64,000 nt of DNA from Enterococcus mundtii (GCF_013394305.1 NZ_AP019810.1:930001-994000); one strand, 5' to 3'; counted from the stretch's first letter, positions 8,359-17,302 are shown. The notes: generated by a model not told the origin, from the sequence alone. A program made the numbers and translations.

Positions 8359-8949
8359 CTAATTATTTTTTGTTCTTGCAATATTCTCTGCTAGATTATC
8401 TTTCCAGCTTTTTTCTTTAGGTGGCTCACCACCACCTGTATTACCAGCAGCCACAAACTGCTTTTTCTTTGGCTGTGGTGCAGGATCGCTTGATTGAAAC
8501 AAATAGCCTTCATCTTTTTTCAGTGAGGCTACTTTATCATCTAATCCCTTGACTCCTTCGTCAGTCATTTCCAATTCATCTGCCTTCAACAAAGCTTTCA
8601 CAGCTGTAATGTTCTTAGCTCCAGCTTGTGTTAAAGCTAATTCGATCGCAGCGTTCTTACGATCTGCTAGTCTTTCAGCGGTTACGGTTTCTAACTGATT
8701 TTTATAGTCATCAATTTGTTTTTGCAGATCTTCATTTCCACTGTTTGATGCTTTCAACTGCTCAACAAGCGCATTTGCGGCGGTTAAATCTTCGTTTGCA
8801 GTTTTTAGCTTTTGAGACTTATCGTTAAAATCAGCTTTAGGCACAGCATTTTTCGGAAATTCTGATTTTATTTCTTTTGTCGCTCCGTCTAGATCAAACT
8901 TCCCATCCTCTCCGACGTGTTTTGATAAAATTTCTTTGATCCATTCCAT
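8359..8949 (-). CDS. phage scaffolding protein (GP20 type)
   Basis: This 196-residue protein directly precedes the capsid gene. It is a highly charged coiled coil (about residues 35-150, many K, E, D, Q) with a Pro/Gly-rich C-terminal segment and a basic end. Those are the hallmarks of internal scaffolds that organise capsid assembly and are then expelled or cleaved. It matches the Phage_GP20 minor structural protein pattern. Confidence 0.8.
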   Translation of the reverse strand: MEWIKEILSKHVGEDGKFDLDGATKEIKSEFPKNAVPKADFNDKSQKLKTANEDLTAANALVEQLKASNSGNEDLQKQIDDYKNQLETVTAERLADRKNAAIELALTQAGAKNITAVKALLKADELEMTDEGVKGLDDKVASLKKDEGYLFQSSDPAPQPKKKQFVAAGNTGGGEPPKEKSWKDNLAENIARTKNN

Positions 8950-9182
8950 GATTCATTCTCCGTTCCTTTTTATTCTGGTTGGTACCAGTTTAGAGTGTGA
9001 GTTATACCGCTCACTCGGTAGATGAACAGTTTAATGTCATATTCAGGACAAAATAAAAGCCTAGCAAGCTAGACTAAACAAACCAAAATCCTCAAACTTC
9101 AAAGCAAGACCAATTTCATAAAATGTTAGTAAGATTTCAGATAAGCTCAATTTGCTTTAATCCTCCACCATACTTTCTCCTT
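8950..9182 (-). terminator. intergenic gap with weak terminator-like hairpin
   Basis: These 233 bases between the minor head gene and the scaffold gene hold no ORF. On the - strand, AGTCTAGC-TT-GCTAGGCT followed by TTTATTTTG (around 9050-9082) is an imperfect hairpin with a T-rich tail. It could reduce read-through so that head genes upstream and downstream are set to different levels. The loop is very short, so the call is weak. Confidence 0.3.
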
Positions 9183-10331
9183 CTATGAATACACTTGCTC
9201 TTTCGAATAATCCCGACGTAACAATTGATCATGCTCATTGATAAAAGTACGCAGTGCTGCTTGACGTCGTCTGACCAGTTGTTTGAAGTGCAGAACATCT
9301 TCTTTGTTGTCCATTGTCGTTGCTCCGTTCAACTGCCGCTTGGCACGACGAATAGCGACTTCCATGCGTCGTTGCTTGGCAACCAAGTTTGCATTGTCAA
9401 TCGCTTGCTTTGGATCATACTGCTTCATGTGAATATCAAGATCCGGATCATAGATTTGGATGTACAATCGATGTCGACAATTAATACCTTGGGTTCCGTC
9501 AGGCTCACCGTATCCATGATCATAGATCGATGGAATGTGCCGTAATTCTTCCGGCGCATCCTCTTTACGGACAAGCAATACCCATCCGCCTTGGATATGG
9601 GCACAGTGTGGTCGTGCAGCCATATGGCTACTCATAATTGCTGTGACAATGCCATGCTCTAACCCTCGCTTAAGTCGTAGATCCTGATAAACATGGTGAG
9701 TTGTTGTTTTCAAAACCATCCGTACGTAGCGCTCAAGGCTCCATTCACGCCCTGCCTTGTCGACAAAGGTCGTCATCACCCCTTTTTCCACCATCGCATA
9801 GATCGACTCTCTAAGTGCCTGTTGTGGCGTTTTTGTGCCTCCGATGATTTTGGCCACAGTATCGTTTAAAACTTGTTGATACATCTTAGCCAGTGGATTA
9901 TTCGGATAATTAGTGTCGATCAGCGTTTGATTGATATGATTGTCGAGATCTCGCCATTGCTGATTAAGATACGACTCCATCACATTGTCAATCTCAGTTC
10001 GTGATGGCGGTTCTTTTCCAGTTTGTTGAGATAAGTTTTTGTCAAGATCTGAAATGACTTCAAACCCCATATCCACGATGATTTTACGTAGCTGATCATA
10101 AGAATACTGACTTGTTTCATTGACCAATCGCTGCAAAGATTGTTGATTCAATAAATTTAATTGATGCATCTTTTCAATTTTCCAATGAAAAGCGTTGTCC
10201 TCATTCAAAGGCGTTCGAGTTGGCATTTTCAAATGCTTAACAAGCATCCTCATGATCTCATCTTCCATCGCCATATAAGCATCTTGAATGTAAGAAGCCT
10301 CAATATCTAACTGGTTAGGTGTAATGGCCAT
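9183..10331 (-). CDS. phage minor capsid protein 2 (minor head protein)
   Basis: This 382-residue protein is encoded directly after the portal, the usual position of the minor head (MuF-like/Phage_min_cap2) protein that travels with the portal. The C-terminal half has the conserved region with H-x-A-A-R-P-H-C-x-H (about residue 235) and GINCRHR (about 283), whose Cys/His residues may bind metal or form crosslinks. The N-terminus is helical. The C-terminal tail is very basic. Confidence 0.8.
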   Translation of the reverse strand: MAITPNQLDIEASYIQDAYMAMEDEIMRMLVKHLKMPTRTPLNEDNAFHWKIEKMHQLNLLNQQSLQRLVNETSQYSYDQLRKIIVDMGFEVISDLDKNLSQQTGKEPPSRTEIDNVMESYLNQQWRDLDNHINQTLIDTNYPNNPLAKMYQQVLNDTVAKIIGGTKTPQQALRESIYAMVEKGVMTTFVDKAGREWSLERYVRMVLKTTTHHVYQDLRLKRGLEHGIVTAIMSSHMAARPHCAHIQGGWVLLVRKEDAPEELRHIPSIYDHGYGEPDGTQGINCRHRLYIQIYDPDLDIHMKQYDPKQAIDNANLVAKQRRMEVAIRRAKRQLNGATTMDNKEDVLHFKQLVRRRQAALRTFINEHDQLLRRDYSKEQVYS

Positions 10332-10335
10332 TCAA

Positions 10336-11874
10336 TCACTCCTCGAAGTCTTCGTATCCAGAATCTCGTATTTTACCAGTAGTCTCATCAACTACATCTA
10401 ATTGCGCTTGTCGGTAAAGATCTTTTGCCTTACTTTCAGGCAACTTCATTATTTTGGCTAAAGTTAACCATCCGGGAATCAGCCCATCATTTTTCAGTTC
10501 ACGATAATAATCAGATTCTGACTTTTTATCTAAGAATATGCCATCATCAAAGTTCACACCTATCTCTTCACGATTTGGAGATTCACCACTAAATAGTGGT
10601 TTCCCATCAACTTCTGTGGCTCGACCTAGCTCACACAGCGCTAGCACAACATCCCGAATGAATTCCTCTAATTCGGTTGTTTGTTGGTTCCTTGACTGAT
10701 ACGTTTGCGAGTTCTCGCTGATTACCTCAGTTGCCGTCTTATTCGTAGTACGTACCCCGGCACCATCGAAAACGAACGTACCAGTCGACAGCCCCACTTC
10801 CATTTCTAGAAGTCGCAAGCGATGATTAATTGCTCCGATGTATTGTTCTGTTCGAATATCATGAGTTAAATCAGTAATTTTAAATTCATCAGGGTTCGTA
10901 CCAGGAACAATGACATAGAAGTCATCATCTTTATCAAAGGTTAATTTCGTTTCGCCTGTTCCCTTGTCAGGAATTCCACTTAGCATAGATTCAGGAAAGG
11001 CCGCTCTTCTCTTTCCCACGTCAATTTCATGATCGAACGCATCAAGTGCTTTATTTAATCGATCAAGTGTTCGTTTACAGTTATCGTACACACCAACACC
11101 AAGTGGTGAGTATGGGTTGATATTGTTAAAACCTGCTGTCTTAAAATAAGAGAAGATTGGACGTTCAATTTCTTCACCATGAACAGCCGCCTCAAACTCT
11201 TCGTACTGCTTTAATGTGTTTAAAGATACTTGCATCCCCAACACATTAGATTTTTCACTTTCGTATAGTTCCATAGAGACCCAATACTCACCATCGATCC
11301 ACTCATGGAATTCTAACAAGGTATAATAGAACGTTTTGTTCCCTTGGGTTTTGATCGTTTTAAATGCCATTGCACACTGACTGATCTTATTTGTACTGCT
11401 TTCCAATGGAAAGAAGGCATCCGGGAGCGCCCATGAAAATTCCACTTGTCCTGATTGATCATTGAAATAAGGTCGCACAACTAAGCCACCAAGAGCCATT
11501 GCTGGTTCAAGATACTTACTGAGATTACGCTTGAAGTCATTATGTTGAAACACAGACTCTATCCAAGCGCTAGCTTCATCATATTTTTTTGATTTATCGT
11601 CTTTTCCGATCGTGATTTCTGCCTGTTCATTGAACATTACCTTCGCATATTCAGTAGCAACCTTGCGGGCCATATTGATATTCGCCTTTGCTCTCTGATC
11701 AGAATTACAATGCGTGTACCCTTGGTAATAAAGCAAGCTGTTTTGAATACGATCATATTCTTCACGACTCATTTGAATCTTTGGATGATCTAAAATACTT
11801 TGTAGCTCTTTTTTCGCTCCTATCGCAACCGCCCCCTTTCCAAAAACTCTTTTTATTGCTTGCCAAAATGACAC
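10336..11874 (-). CDS. portal protein (SPP1 Gp6-like)
   Basis: This 512-residue protein forms the dodecameric portal through which DNA enters the head. Length and sequence style (ANINMARKVATEYAKVMFNE, an acidic C-terminal end) fit the Gp6-like family. The start is GTG 11874, with AGGAGG 7 nt upstream. It follows the large terminase gene by 14 nt and precedes the minor head gene by 4 nt, in the conserved packaging order. Confidence 0.9.
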   Translation of the reverse strand: MSFWQAIKRVFGKGAVAIGAKKELQSILDHPKIQMSREEYDRIQNSLLYYQGYTHCNSDQRAKANINMARKVATEYAKVMFNEQAEITIGKDDKSKKYDEASAWIESVFQHNDFKRNLSKYLEPAMALGGLVVRPYFNDQSGQVEFSWALPDAFFPLESSTNKISQCAMAFKTIKTQGNKTFYYTLLEFHEWIDGEYWVSMELYESEKSNVLGMQVSLNTLKQYEEFEAAVHGEEIERPIFSYFKTAGFNNINPYSPLGVGVYDNCKRTLDRLNKALDAFDHEIDVGKRRAAFPESMLSGIPDKGTGETKLTFDKDDDFYVIVPGTNPDEFKITDLTHDIRTEQYIGAINHRLRLLEMEVGLSTGTFVFDGAGVRTTNKTATEVISENSQTYQSRNQQTTELEEFIRDVVLALCELGRATEVDGKPLFSGESPNREEIGVNFDDGIFLDKKSESDYYRELKNDGLIPGWLTLAKIMKLPESKAKDLYRQAQLDVVDETTGKIRDSGYEDFEE

Positions 11875-11888
11875 CTGATCACCTCCTG

Positions 11889-13184
11889 CTAAAGAACATA
11901 GCGTTTCGTAAAATAATTAATCGCATAACGACATTCGTCTAATGCATGGTTGTTTTTATCCACTGGGTAGCCAGAATCATTCCGAACGTACATTCCTAAT
12001 TCTTTGATGAAATGATAGTGACCATACTTGCCATCATGATCGTAAAGAAAAAAGCGTCCTTTTGAAAAGGCGCTTTGCATACGTTCGATACCTATTTCAA
12101 TTTTAGTGCCATTGCTGGTTACTTTGTCTTTTGAGTTGTTGTCTGCTTTTGTTGTGACGATTCCTAACACACGTAATTCCTCACTCAATGACTTACAGGC
12201 TGGATCGACAAAGAATTTTGAATGTTTAGGCAGCCATGACCACTCTTTATAACACCATTCTTTAAACTGCTTAATTTCCTTGGCATACTCACTCATCGCT
12301 TTCGTGACACCCGTGTCGGCACCACTATGGTAGAAGTTAGCCATTCGATAGAGATAATATTCTCCATCTTTCCACGTAACAAGGTTTAAGGAGCAGGTAG
12401 TTGCATCACTTTGTCCGCCGTCTGCACTAAAGAACGCTTCTACAGACTTGCCAATGATTTCCTTCGACAGATGAGTATCTTCGTTAAACATTGAATAGAT
12501 CACACCTTCAGGCATCACACGATCACCTAGCCAATCTCGTTTGTAAAGATACTCGGAGACTTTACATTCCGCTTCCCATTCTTTCAAAGCTTGTTTCGTT
12601 AAAATAGGATTATCTTGTGGTCGCCAATGACGAAACTTAAAAGACCCAGTTTCTATAAAAGGTTTAAGAGTTTCTAGGTTCGGATGATTTGGTGCTGGCG
12701 GATTCTGTTCAGCGAGATGATAACGAAAACTAGAAGCTTTAGTCCGACGAAAAGCCTCCTCTATGACCGCTTTGTTAAGCAGATTGAATTCCAAAAAAGT
12801 GACAGTTCCAAATGACATACCAGTGATAGCGCCGACAGCATTTACTTTTCCGCCGCCTTTATAATAGATCCGCTTTTCTCCCTCTGGTAGATTGATCCAT
12901 AAATGATCTCCATGCTCATCGTGTCGAATTTCAGCACAGCTGGCAAAGATATGTTCCAGTCCGAACCCTTCACAATCCATAAACATTCTGTAAGCTTGTT
13001 CTTGGTTATAAGCAAGTACAAGATGATTGGTGTCGGGATGTCCTGCATAGATCAACGCCATTTTCTGCGCATCTGACATGGTTTTGCCTGAACGAATCGT
13101 TCCCTCGTTCAATTCCATCCGAATTCCCTTGAGCGATTGGAAAATAGTCTCTTGTTGCTTAGTCGATAGTTTCAACTGGCTCAT
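11889..13184 (-). CDS. terL: terminase large subunit (PBSX type)
   Basis: This 431-residue ATPase/nuclease packages phage DNA. A Walker A-like GTIRSGKT lies near residue 35. The C-terminal half holds acidic residues of the RNase H-like nuclease (FFSADGGQSDATT, FFVDPACKSLSEEL). ATG 13184 is preferred to the upstream GTG, because the GGAGGAG site is then 10 nt away. The gene overlaps the small subunit by 26 nt. Confidence 0.92.
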   Translation of the reverse strand: MSQLKLSTKQQETIFQSLKGIRMELNEGTIRSGKTMSDAQKMALIYAGHPDTNHLVLAYNQEQAYRMFMDCEGFGLEHIFASCAEIRHDEHGDHLWINLPEGEKRIYYKGGGKVNAVGAITGMSFGTVTFLEFNLLNKAVIEEAFRRTKASSFRYHLAEQNPPAPNHPNLETLKPFIETGSFKFRHWRPQDNPILTKQALKEWEAECKVSEYLYKRDWLGDRVMPEGVIYSMFNEDTHLSKEIIGKSVEAFFSADGGQSDATTCSLNLVTWKDGEYYLYRMANFYHSGADTGVTKAMSEYAKEIKQFKEWCYKEWSWLPKHSKFFVDPACKSLSEELRVLGIVTTKADNNSKDKVTSNGTKIEIGIERMQSAFSKGRFFLYDHDGKYGHYHFIKELGMYVRNDSGYPVDKNNHALDECRYAINYFTKRYVL

Positions 13185-14055
13185 CTGTATCACTCTCCTC
13201 CTCTTTCTTTATTGGACCAATAAGCGATTGGCCGATATCAATAAGTCCCTGTACTTTATTTTGCTCACCTTGTTTAAGAATAAGTTTAGAGACTTTATGT
13301 TCGAGAATATCCGCTTCAAAGGCTATTTTCCGTTTTTGCTCTTCCATTAATACAACTTTTCCTCCTAATAGGGATAATTCATTTAGTTGTTTAATCGATT
13401 TTGTCAACTGGTTACTAATCCGAGTTAGTGAATCTTCAATTGAAAGAATATCATCAATTTTACGGTATACTTTTCTACTTACTTGGATATCTTGCATTGC
13501 TTCACGTTTGATTTCTAGCTTTTTACCATCTTTTTCTATAGGAGTTTTTATTTTTCTTAGCTGTTGCAGCCGCTCAACTTCTTCCTCATTTAACCCTTCT
13601 TCGGCTTTTTTGATTCTTTTCATCATTCGTAGCTGTCGAATCTTCAGTAGCCGTATTTCTTCAGATAAAACACAAGAAGGATCATCATCCAAACTTGAAT
13701 AGATGTCCTTCTCGTCATCGCTTAACGTATCAAAGAATATTGTTTCATATTCGCCAGTTTTCAAGGCGTTCTTATTGCCTGATGGCGGTGATGCGCTGCT
13801 ATTCCCTTTATTCCCCATGGCATTCTGGTTACCGATAGGTGCGCCACCTTTATTTGCAGTACTACAATGATTATTTGAAGTACTACATTCATCTTTTTGC
13901 AGTACTTCATTCCATTTGTCACGTGATTTCCATGCTGAAATAGTTTTTTCTGGGACAGATAACTTTACAGAAATTTCTCGGTTAGTTATTGTTCCATTAG
14001 ACTCTTCAAACAATTTGAAAGCTTCATCACGTCTTGGATCACGCTTTCTTGCCAT
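13159..14055 (-). CDS. terS: terminase small subunit
   Basis: This 298-residue DNA-recognition subunit has an N-terminal helix-turn-helix (TNREISVKLSVPEKTISAWKS, residues about 22-42). After it comes the GGAPIGNQNAMGN...GNKNAL linker typical of YqaS/PBSX-type small terminases, then long charged helices that oligomerise. It overlaps terL, confirming the pair. It is longer than the 150-230 residues of many small terminases, but the domain order is normal. Confidence 0.88.
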   Translation of the reverse strand: MARKRDPRRDEAFKLFEESNGTITNREISVKLSVPEKTISAWKSRDKWNEVLQKDECSTSNNHCSTANKGGAPIGNQNAMGNKGNSSASPPSGNKNALKTGEYETIFFDTLSDDEKDIYSSLDDDPSCVLSEEIRLLKIRQLRMMKRIKKAEEGLNEEEVERLQQLRKIKTPIEKDGKKLEIKREAMQDIQVSRKVYRKIDDILSIEDSLTRISNQLTKSIKQLNELSLLGGKVVLMEEQKRKIAFEADILEHKVSKLILKQGEQNKVQGLIDIGQSLIGPIKKEEESDTDEPVETID

Positions 14056-14101
14056 TCAATATACACCACCTCACATTCTGATTAGGTTGAGTTTTGTTTT
14101 T

Positions 14102-14809
14102 CTAAGAAATCAAGTTTGCTAATTCTTTTCTTGTTTCATTCAGAATTTTACAACTTATACTACTAATTTGTTTTTCATTCAATATAGTTGGTTTTAATTT
14201 TGTCATACCATTATCTAACATTTCAAAATGTTTTAATCCATTATTCCCATGGGCTTCCATACATAAGTATCTATATATGCCATCGTACCAATCGGATTTA
14301 CCCATACGTTCAAACAGCTTGTATATTCCTTTTGTACTTCCATCATCGTTATACCAAGGTACTAGCTTGTGCCCATAAAGTGAATCAAGTTCTTTTAAAT
14401 ATTGTTTTATTTTAGCTTCATCTTGTTCATATAAATCTGTTTGCTCTTTTAACCATTGATCTTGAGCAATCATTTTTTGTAGCTTTTTATTCTTTTTTTG
14501 AGCATCATATTGTTTTTTCACATCTCTATATACATTTAACTGATAAGCTCTGCTTCTTTTATTCGAATTCTTCTCCAATATATATTTCAAATATATATGA
14601 TTTTCCATCATAGTTCTTATTAGGGATAAGATTCCCGTGTAATGTTTTCTATCTAATAGAATATTGATAGATAGTTTTAAATTCAAAATTTCAAAGCCAA
14701 TGTCAGATGAAACCAAGAATTTCAGTTCATTTTCTTCTTCAGGTATTTTTGAAAAAACAATTTCTAATGTTTTTTCAAATTCAGTAATAGTCAGTTTATC
14801 ATTATTCAA
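14102..14809 (-). CDS. DUF5677-like protein, probable phage cargo
   Basis: This 235-residue, all-helical, Lys-rich protein starts at TTG 14809, with GGAG 8 nt upstream; no in-frame ATG fits. Conserved-looking motifs are R-x-MMENHIYLKYIL (about residue 65) and YRYLCMEAHGN (about 185), which match the DUF5677 family. It has no assigned structural role. It sits with the small gene upstream between the methyltransferase and terS, a common spot for accessory phage genes. A HEPN-like fold or defence role is possible but only inferred. Confidence 0.55.
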   Translation of the reverse strand: MNNDKLTITEFEKTLEIVFSKIPEEENELKFLVSSDIGFEILNLKLSINILLDRKHYTGILSLIRTMMENHIYLKYILEKNSNKRSRAYQLNVYRDVKKQYDAQKKNKKLQKMIAQDQWLKEQTDLYEQDEAKIKQYLKELDSLYGHKLVPWYNDDGSTKGIYKLFERMGKSDWYDGIYRYLCMEAHGNNGLKHFEMLDNGMTKLKPTILNEKQISSISCKILNETRKELANLIS

Positions 14810-14842
14810 ACTACTGATCTCCTTTTTTACATTGATTATCTC

Positions 14843-15049
14843 TCAATCATCAATATCTTTCAACATAAGATCAGCTTCAATCAATATCTTTAAATCGGAA
14901 ACTTTATCTAACTTGATTTGTCCTGACTGGAGATTTTTAAGCCATTTCCCCAAAGCTATTCGAATGATTTTCTTATATTCATCAATAGACTCTGCTTTCT
15001 CCATCGCTTTTTCAATCTCATAGTCTAAATCAAATTTTTCGTTTTCCAT
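14843..15049 (-). CDS. hypothetical protein paired with the DUF5677-like gene
   Basis: This 68-residue acidic helical protein (MENEKFDLDYEIEKAMEKAES...) ends 33 nt before the DUF5677-like gene, so the two probably form an operon. GGGGTG lies 8 nt upstream of the ATG. I do not recognise a family. Its start lies next to the divergent + strand promoter of a small RNA unit. Confidence 0.55.
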   Translation of the reverse strand: MENEKFDLDYEIEKAMEKAESIDEYKKIIRIALGKWLKNLQSGQIKLDKVSDLKILIEADLMLKDIDD

Positions 15050-15078
15050 TGTCTAAGCACCCCGACATCTGTTATGAT
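15049..15078 (+). promoter_or_regulatory. + strand promoter with extended -10
   Basis: TTGTCT (15049-15054), 18 nt, then TATGAT (15073-15078) preceded by TGT, an extended -10. It points away from the flanking - strand genes into a 110-nt stretch ending in a terminator. Confidence 0.6.
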
Positions 15079-15083
15079 GCTAA

Positions 15084-15193
15084 AAGATACAGAGGGTATC
15101 GAAAAACCACGCGTGGGCATTCTCTGTATCTTCGGGGGCTTAGTGTCCTCGTTGAAGTAGTCGAGTGTTTACGCACTCGGCTTCTTTTTTATT
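15084..15193 (+). ncRNA. candidate phage small RNA with 11-bp closing stem and terminator
   Basis: The predicted transcript starts within a few bases of 15084. AAGATACAGAG (15084-15094) pairs perfectly with CTCTGTATCTT (15122-15132). Inside this stem is the palindrome CCACGCGTGG (15107-15116). A G-rich single-stranded segment follows, then a 6-bp terminator hairpin. There is no ORF with a ribosome binding site. Everything around it is transcribed from the other strand, and it overlaps only the 3' end of the methyltransferase gene. I do not recognise an Rfam family. Confidence 0.6.
15162..15187 (+). terminator. Rho-independent terminator of the small RNA unit
   Basis: CGAGTG-TTTACG-CACTCG (15162-15179), followed by GCTTCTTTTTT. 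The U tract is on the + strand only. Confidence 0.75.
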
Positions 15194-16460
15194 CTGAAAC
15201 TAAAATTGCTTCGTTGCCTGTCGCTCGTTCCCATCTCTCAATAATTACATCACAAAATAGAGGATCTAACTCGAGAGTATAACAAATACGTTCTAACTGA
15301 TCGCAGGTCATTAATGTACTACCAGAGCCACCAAATAAATCTAAAACGATATCCTGCCTTTTAGAACTATTTTTTACTGGTATAGCAATAAGTGATAATG
15401 GCTTTTGCGTCGGGTGATAATATGCATTCACATCATCTTTGGGAACTCTCCAAATGGTTGCTGGTAAATCTTCTAGTAAATCGTCTTGCCAAACCGTTGT
15501 CTCTTTCCTATCTCCGTACCACGTAGGTGCATATCTTTCCTTATGTGCATAGAAAACTGGTTCATGTTGCCAACGATACTGACTCCAACCAAATGTTGCA
15601 TTATTTTTAACCCAAATACACTGCGACCGAACTATAATTCCTGCGGCATTCATCCTATTTTCAAATTCTCGCTGATAAGAAGATCCATGAAAGACATAAA
15701 TTGCCGAGTTGTCTTCCATTGCATTAGCATAGTTTTGGAATACAGACATTAAAAATTGATCAAACTCTTCATCACTCATATCGTCATTCATAATTTTATC
15801 TCGACCAGATTCGTTTAAATCTTTATTATCAGATTTCACCGCTACATTATATGGTGGATCAGTGACAACTAAATCCGCCTTTTTACCTTGTAGCAATCTT
15901 TCGACGTCGCTCGCTTTCGTAGCATCGCCACATAATAAATAATGCTTACCCAACTTCCATAGTTGACCATATTTAGTTCTAGGATCAGAATGATTTTCTA
16001 TAAATTCATTCACTTCGAATCCATCTTCTATTACAGGCTTTTCGGTATCTTCTTTATACTCAAACGCAGTAAGTAATTCTTCTACTTCTTCCGATTCAAA
16101 CCCTGTTAAAACAATGGTTTCATTTTCTAATTCTTTCAACAAAACAGAAAGCTTTTCATCATCCCAATGCCCAGTAATCTTATTGAGAGCCACATTAAGA
16201 GCTTTTTCCTTATCAAGTGGTAAATCAACGACAGATACGTCTATCTCTTCGTATAGGCCCAAATCTTTAGCCACAGCAACCCGTTGATGACCGCCTACGA
16301 GATTTCCTGTTCGTTTGTTAAAAATAGGTGGATCAACAAAGCCGAATTCCAAAATGGACTGTTTTAACTTCTCGTATTCGGCCATACCAGGTTCTAACTT
16401 AATTCTTGGATTATAATCAGCAGGCTTTAAGTCCTGTAACTTCATTACTTCAATTTGCAT
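15189..16460 (-). CDS. ParB-domain DNA methyltransferase (orphan, N6-A/N4-C)
   Basis: This protein is about 423 residues long. The start is ATG 16460 (MQIEVMKLQDL), with GAGGG 7 nt upstream, so a longer frame to 16550 is rejected. The N-terminal ParB/sulfiredoxin-like domain contains GGHQRV (residues about 50-60). The C-terminal methyltransferase has the DPPY catalytic motif before the SAM-binding FGGSGST, the permuted beta-type order. No restriction enzyme lies nearby. Such phage enzymes usually protect DNA against host restriction or mark packaging or replication sites. It overlaps the gene upstream by 11 nt. Confidence 0.85.
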   Translation of the reverse strand: MQIEVMKLQDLKPADYNPRIKLEPGMAEYEKLKQSILEFGFVDPPIFNKRTGNLVGGHQRVAVAKDLGLYEEIDVSVVDLPLDKEKALNVALNKITGHWDDEKLSVLLKELENETIVLTGFESEEVEELLTAFEYKEDTEKPVIEDGFEVNEFIENHSDPRTKYGQLWKLGKHYLLCGDATKASDVERLLQGKKADLVVTDPPYNVAVKSDNKDLNESGRDKIMNDDMSDEEFDQFLMSVFQNYANAMEDNSAIYVFHGSSYQREFENRMNAAGIIVRSQCIWVKNNATFGWSQYRWQHEPVFYAHKERYAPTWYGDRKETTVWQDDLLEDLPATIWRVPKDDVNAYYHPTQKPLSLIAIPVKNSSKRQDIVLDLFGGSGSTLMTCDQLERICYTLELDPLFCDVIIERWERATGNEAILVSE

Positions 16461-16692
16461 TTGTATCCCTCGAATTCTTGTTAATATTTTCTTCAATATG
16501 TGATTCATTAAAGTAGCCATATCCACAGTATCGAAGATTATATTTGTCAATTTCTTTCGGTGTCGCTTCTCTGGTCATTTCTACAATGGAGTATTTCTTT
16601 TTGATCTGAACTGACTGGACGACTCTAACTAGATCACCTTCATTCGGCTGTGGATACCTATTAGATAGTGATACGTACCAGTAGTTTCTCAT
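16450..16692 (-). CDS. hypothetical phage protein
   Basis: This protein of about 80 residues has a beta-rich middle (EGDLVRVVQSVQIKKKYSIVEM). The start ATG 16692 overlaps the stop of the gene upstream (TGATG). It overlaps the methyltransferase start. I do not recognise a family. Confidence 0.6.
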   Translation of the reverse strand: MRNYWYVSLSNRYPQPNEGDLVRVVQSVQIKKKYSIVEMTREATPKEIDKYNLRYCGYGYFNESHIEENINKNSRDTNAN

Positions 16693-16871
16693 CACGTGGC
16701 CTTCTCTCTATCTGAGATCAAATCATTGTAAAGAGCAGTAGCTCGTTCCTTTCCAACACGTAATCTACGTTGAATAGTTCCAATCGTAAATACTTGACCT
16801 TGACCAACTTCTTCAAAGCCCTTCTTTAATTGTTTCATTTCCTCAAAATCTTTATCAGTGTATTGTTTCAT
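16692..16871 (-). CDS. hypothetical protein with FtsK-gamma-like winged helix
   Basis: This is a 59-residue protein. ATG 16871 is chosen for the AGGAGG site 9 nt upstream. The segment FTIGTIQRRLRVGKERATAL resembles the FtsK gamma winged helix (xxLQRRLRIGYxRAxxL), a DNA-reading module. It may be a small phage DNA-binding protein. It heads the short operon with the methyltransferase. Confidence 0.6.
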   Translation of the reverse strand: MKQYTDKDFEEMKQLKKGFEEVGQGQVFTIGTIQRRLRVGKERATALYNDLISDREKAT

Positions 16872-17032
16872 GAGTTCATTCCTCCTTAAGACAAAATAAA
16901 AAAGACCTCTCAACGAGCGATCTTATGTAACTACACAGAGAAGTGTGTTTGATTTTCTTATAAATGGGCAATAATGATTTCACTAGACATTAATGCTCGT
17001 TTTTTGTAAACTGTTTTTTACTATAGTCATTT

Positions 17033-17066
17033 GCCTATACTAGCGGAAACTAGTATAGGCTTTTTT
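17033..17066 (+). terminator. strong + strand terminator
   Basis: GCCTATACTAG-CGGAAA-CTAGTATAGGC is a perfect 11-bp stem followed by six T. The T tract is on + only. No + strand ORF precedes it in the gap 16914-17032, so it must end a short or untranslated + transcript, or insulate against + strand read-through. Confidence 0.8.
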
Positions 17067-17164
17067 GATATAATTTGATTATTGGCCTCTGACGCATCTT
17101 GGATTAGCGTGTAATCTTTCTCCAAATTATTTGCCTCGTTTTCATAATTCCCTCCTAAGATATT

Positions 17165-17302
17165 GGTAGCAAGACTCTGTAACATCCAAGTTTATCTCAT
17201 ACATTCTAAGTGACAGACTTGTGTAAACAGTCCTCCCTAGACAATACACTTTGATCAAATGTTGTAAAAAAATGTAGCTTGTATTGCTTACGAGTCTTTA
17301 CC
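17165..17302. ncRNA. candidate structured RNA domain in a non-coding gap
   Basis: The gap 16914-17392 has no convincing gene. GGTA (17165-17168) plus AAGACTC (17171-17177) pair with GAGTCTT (17292-17298) plus TACC (17299-17302). Together they make an 11-bp helix with a GC bulge that encloses 114 nt. A second perfect helix, CAATACA (17242-17248) with TGTATTG (17280-17286), lies inside. Strand is not decided: - would place it in the late transcript. Confidence 0.4.

Noticed and set aside
17107-17157. 13-codon ORF (MKTRQIIWRKITR) on - with a strong AGGAGG site at 17138-17157
   Set aside because: Too short to support as a gene and inside the structured non-coding gap.
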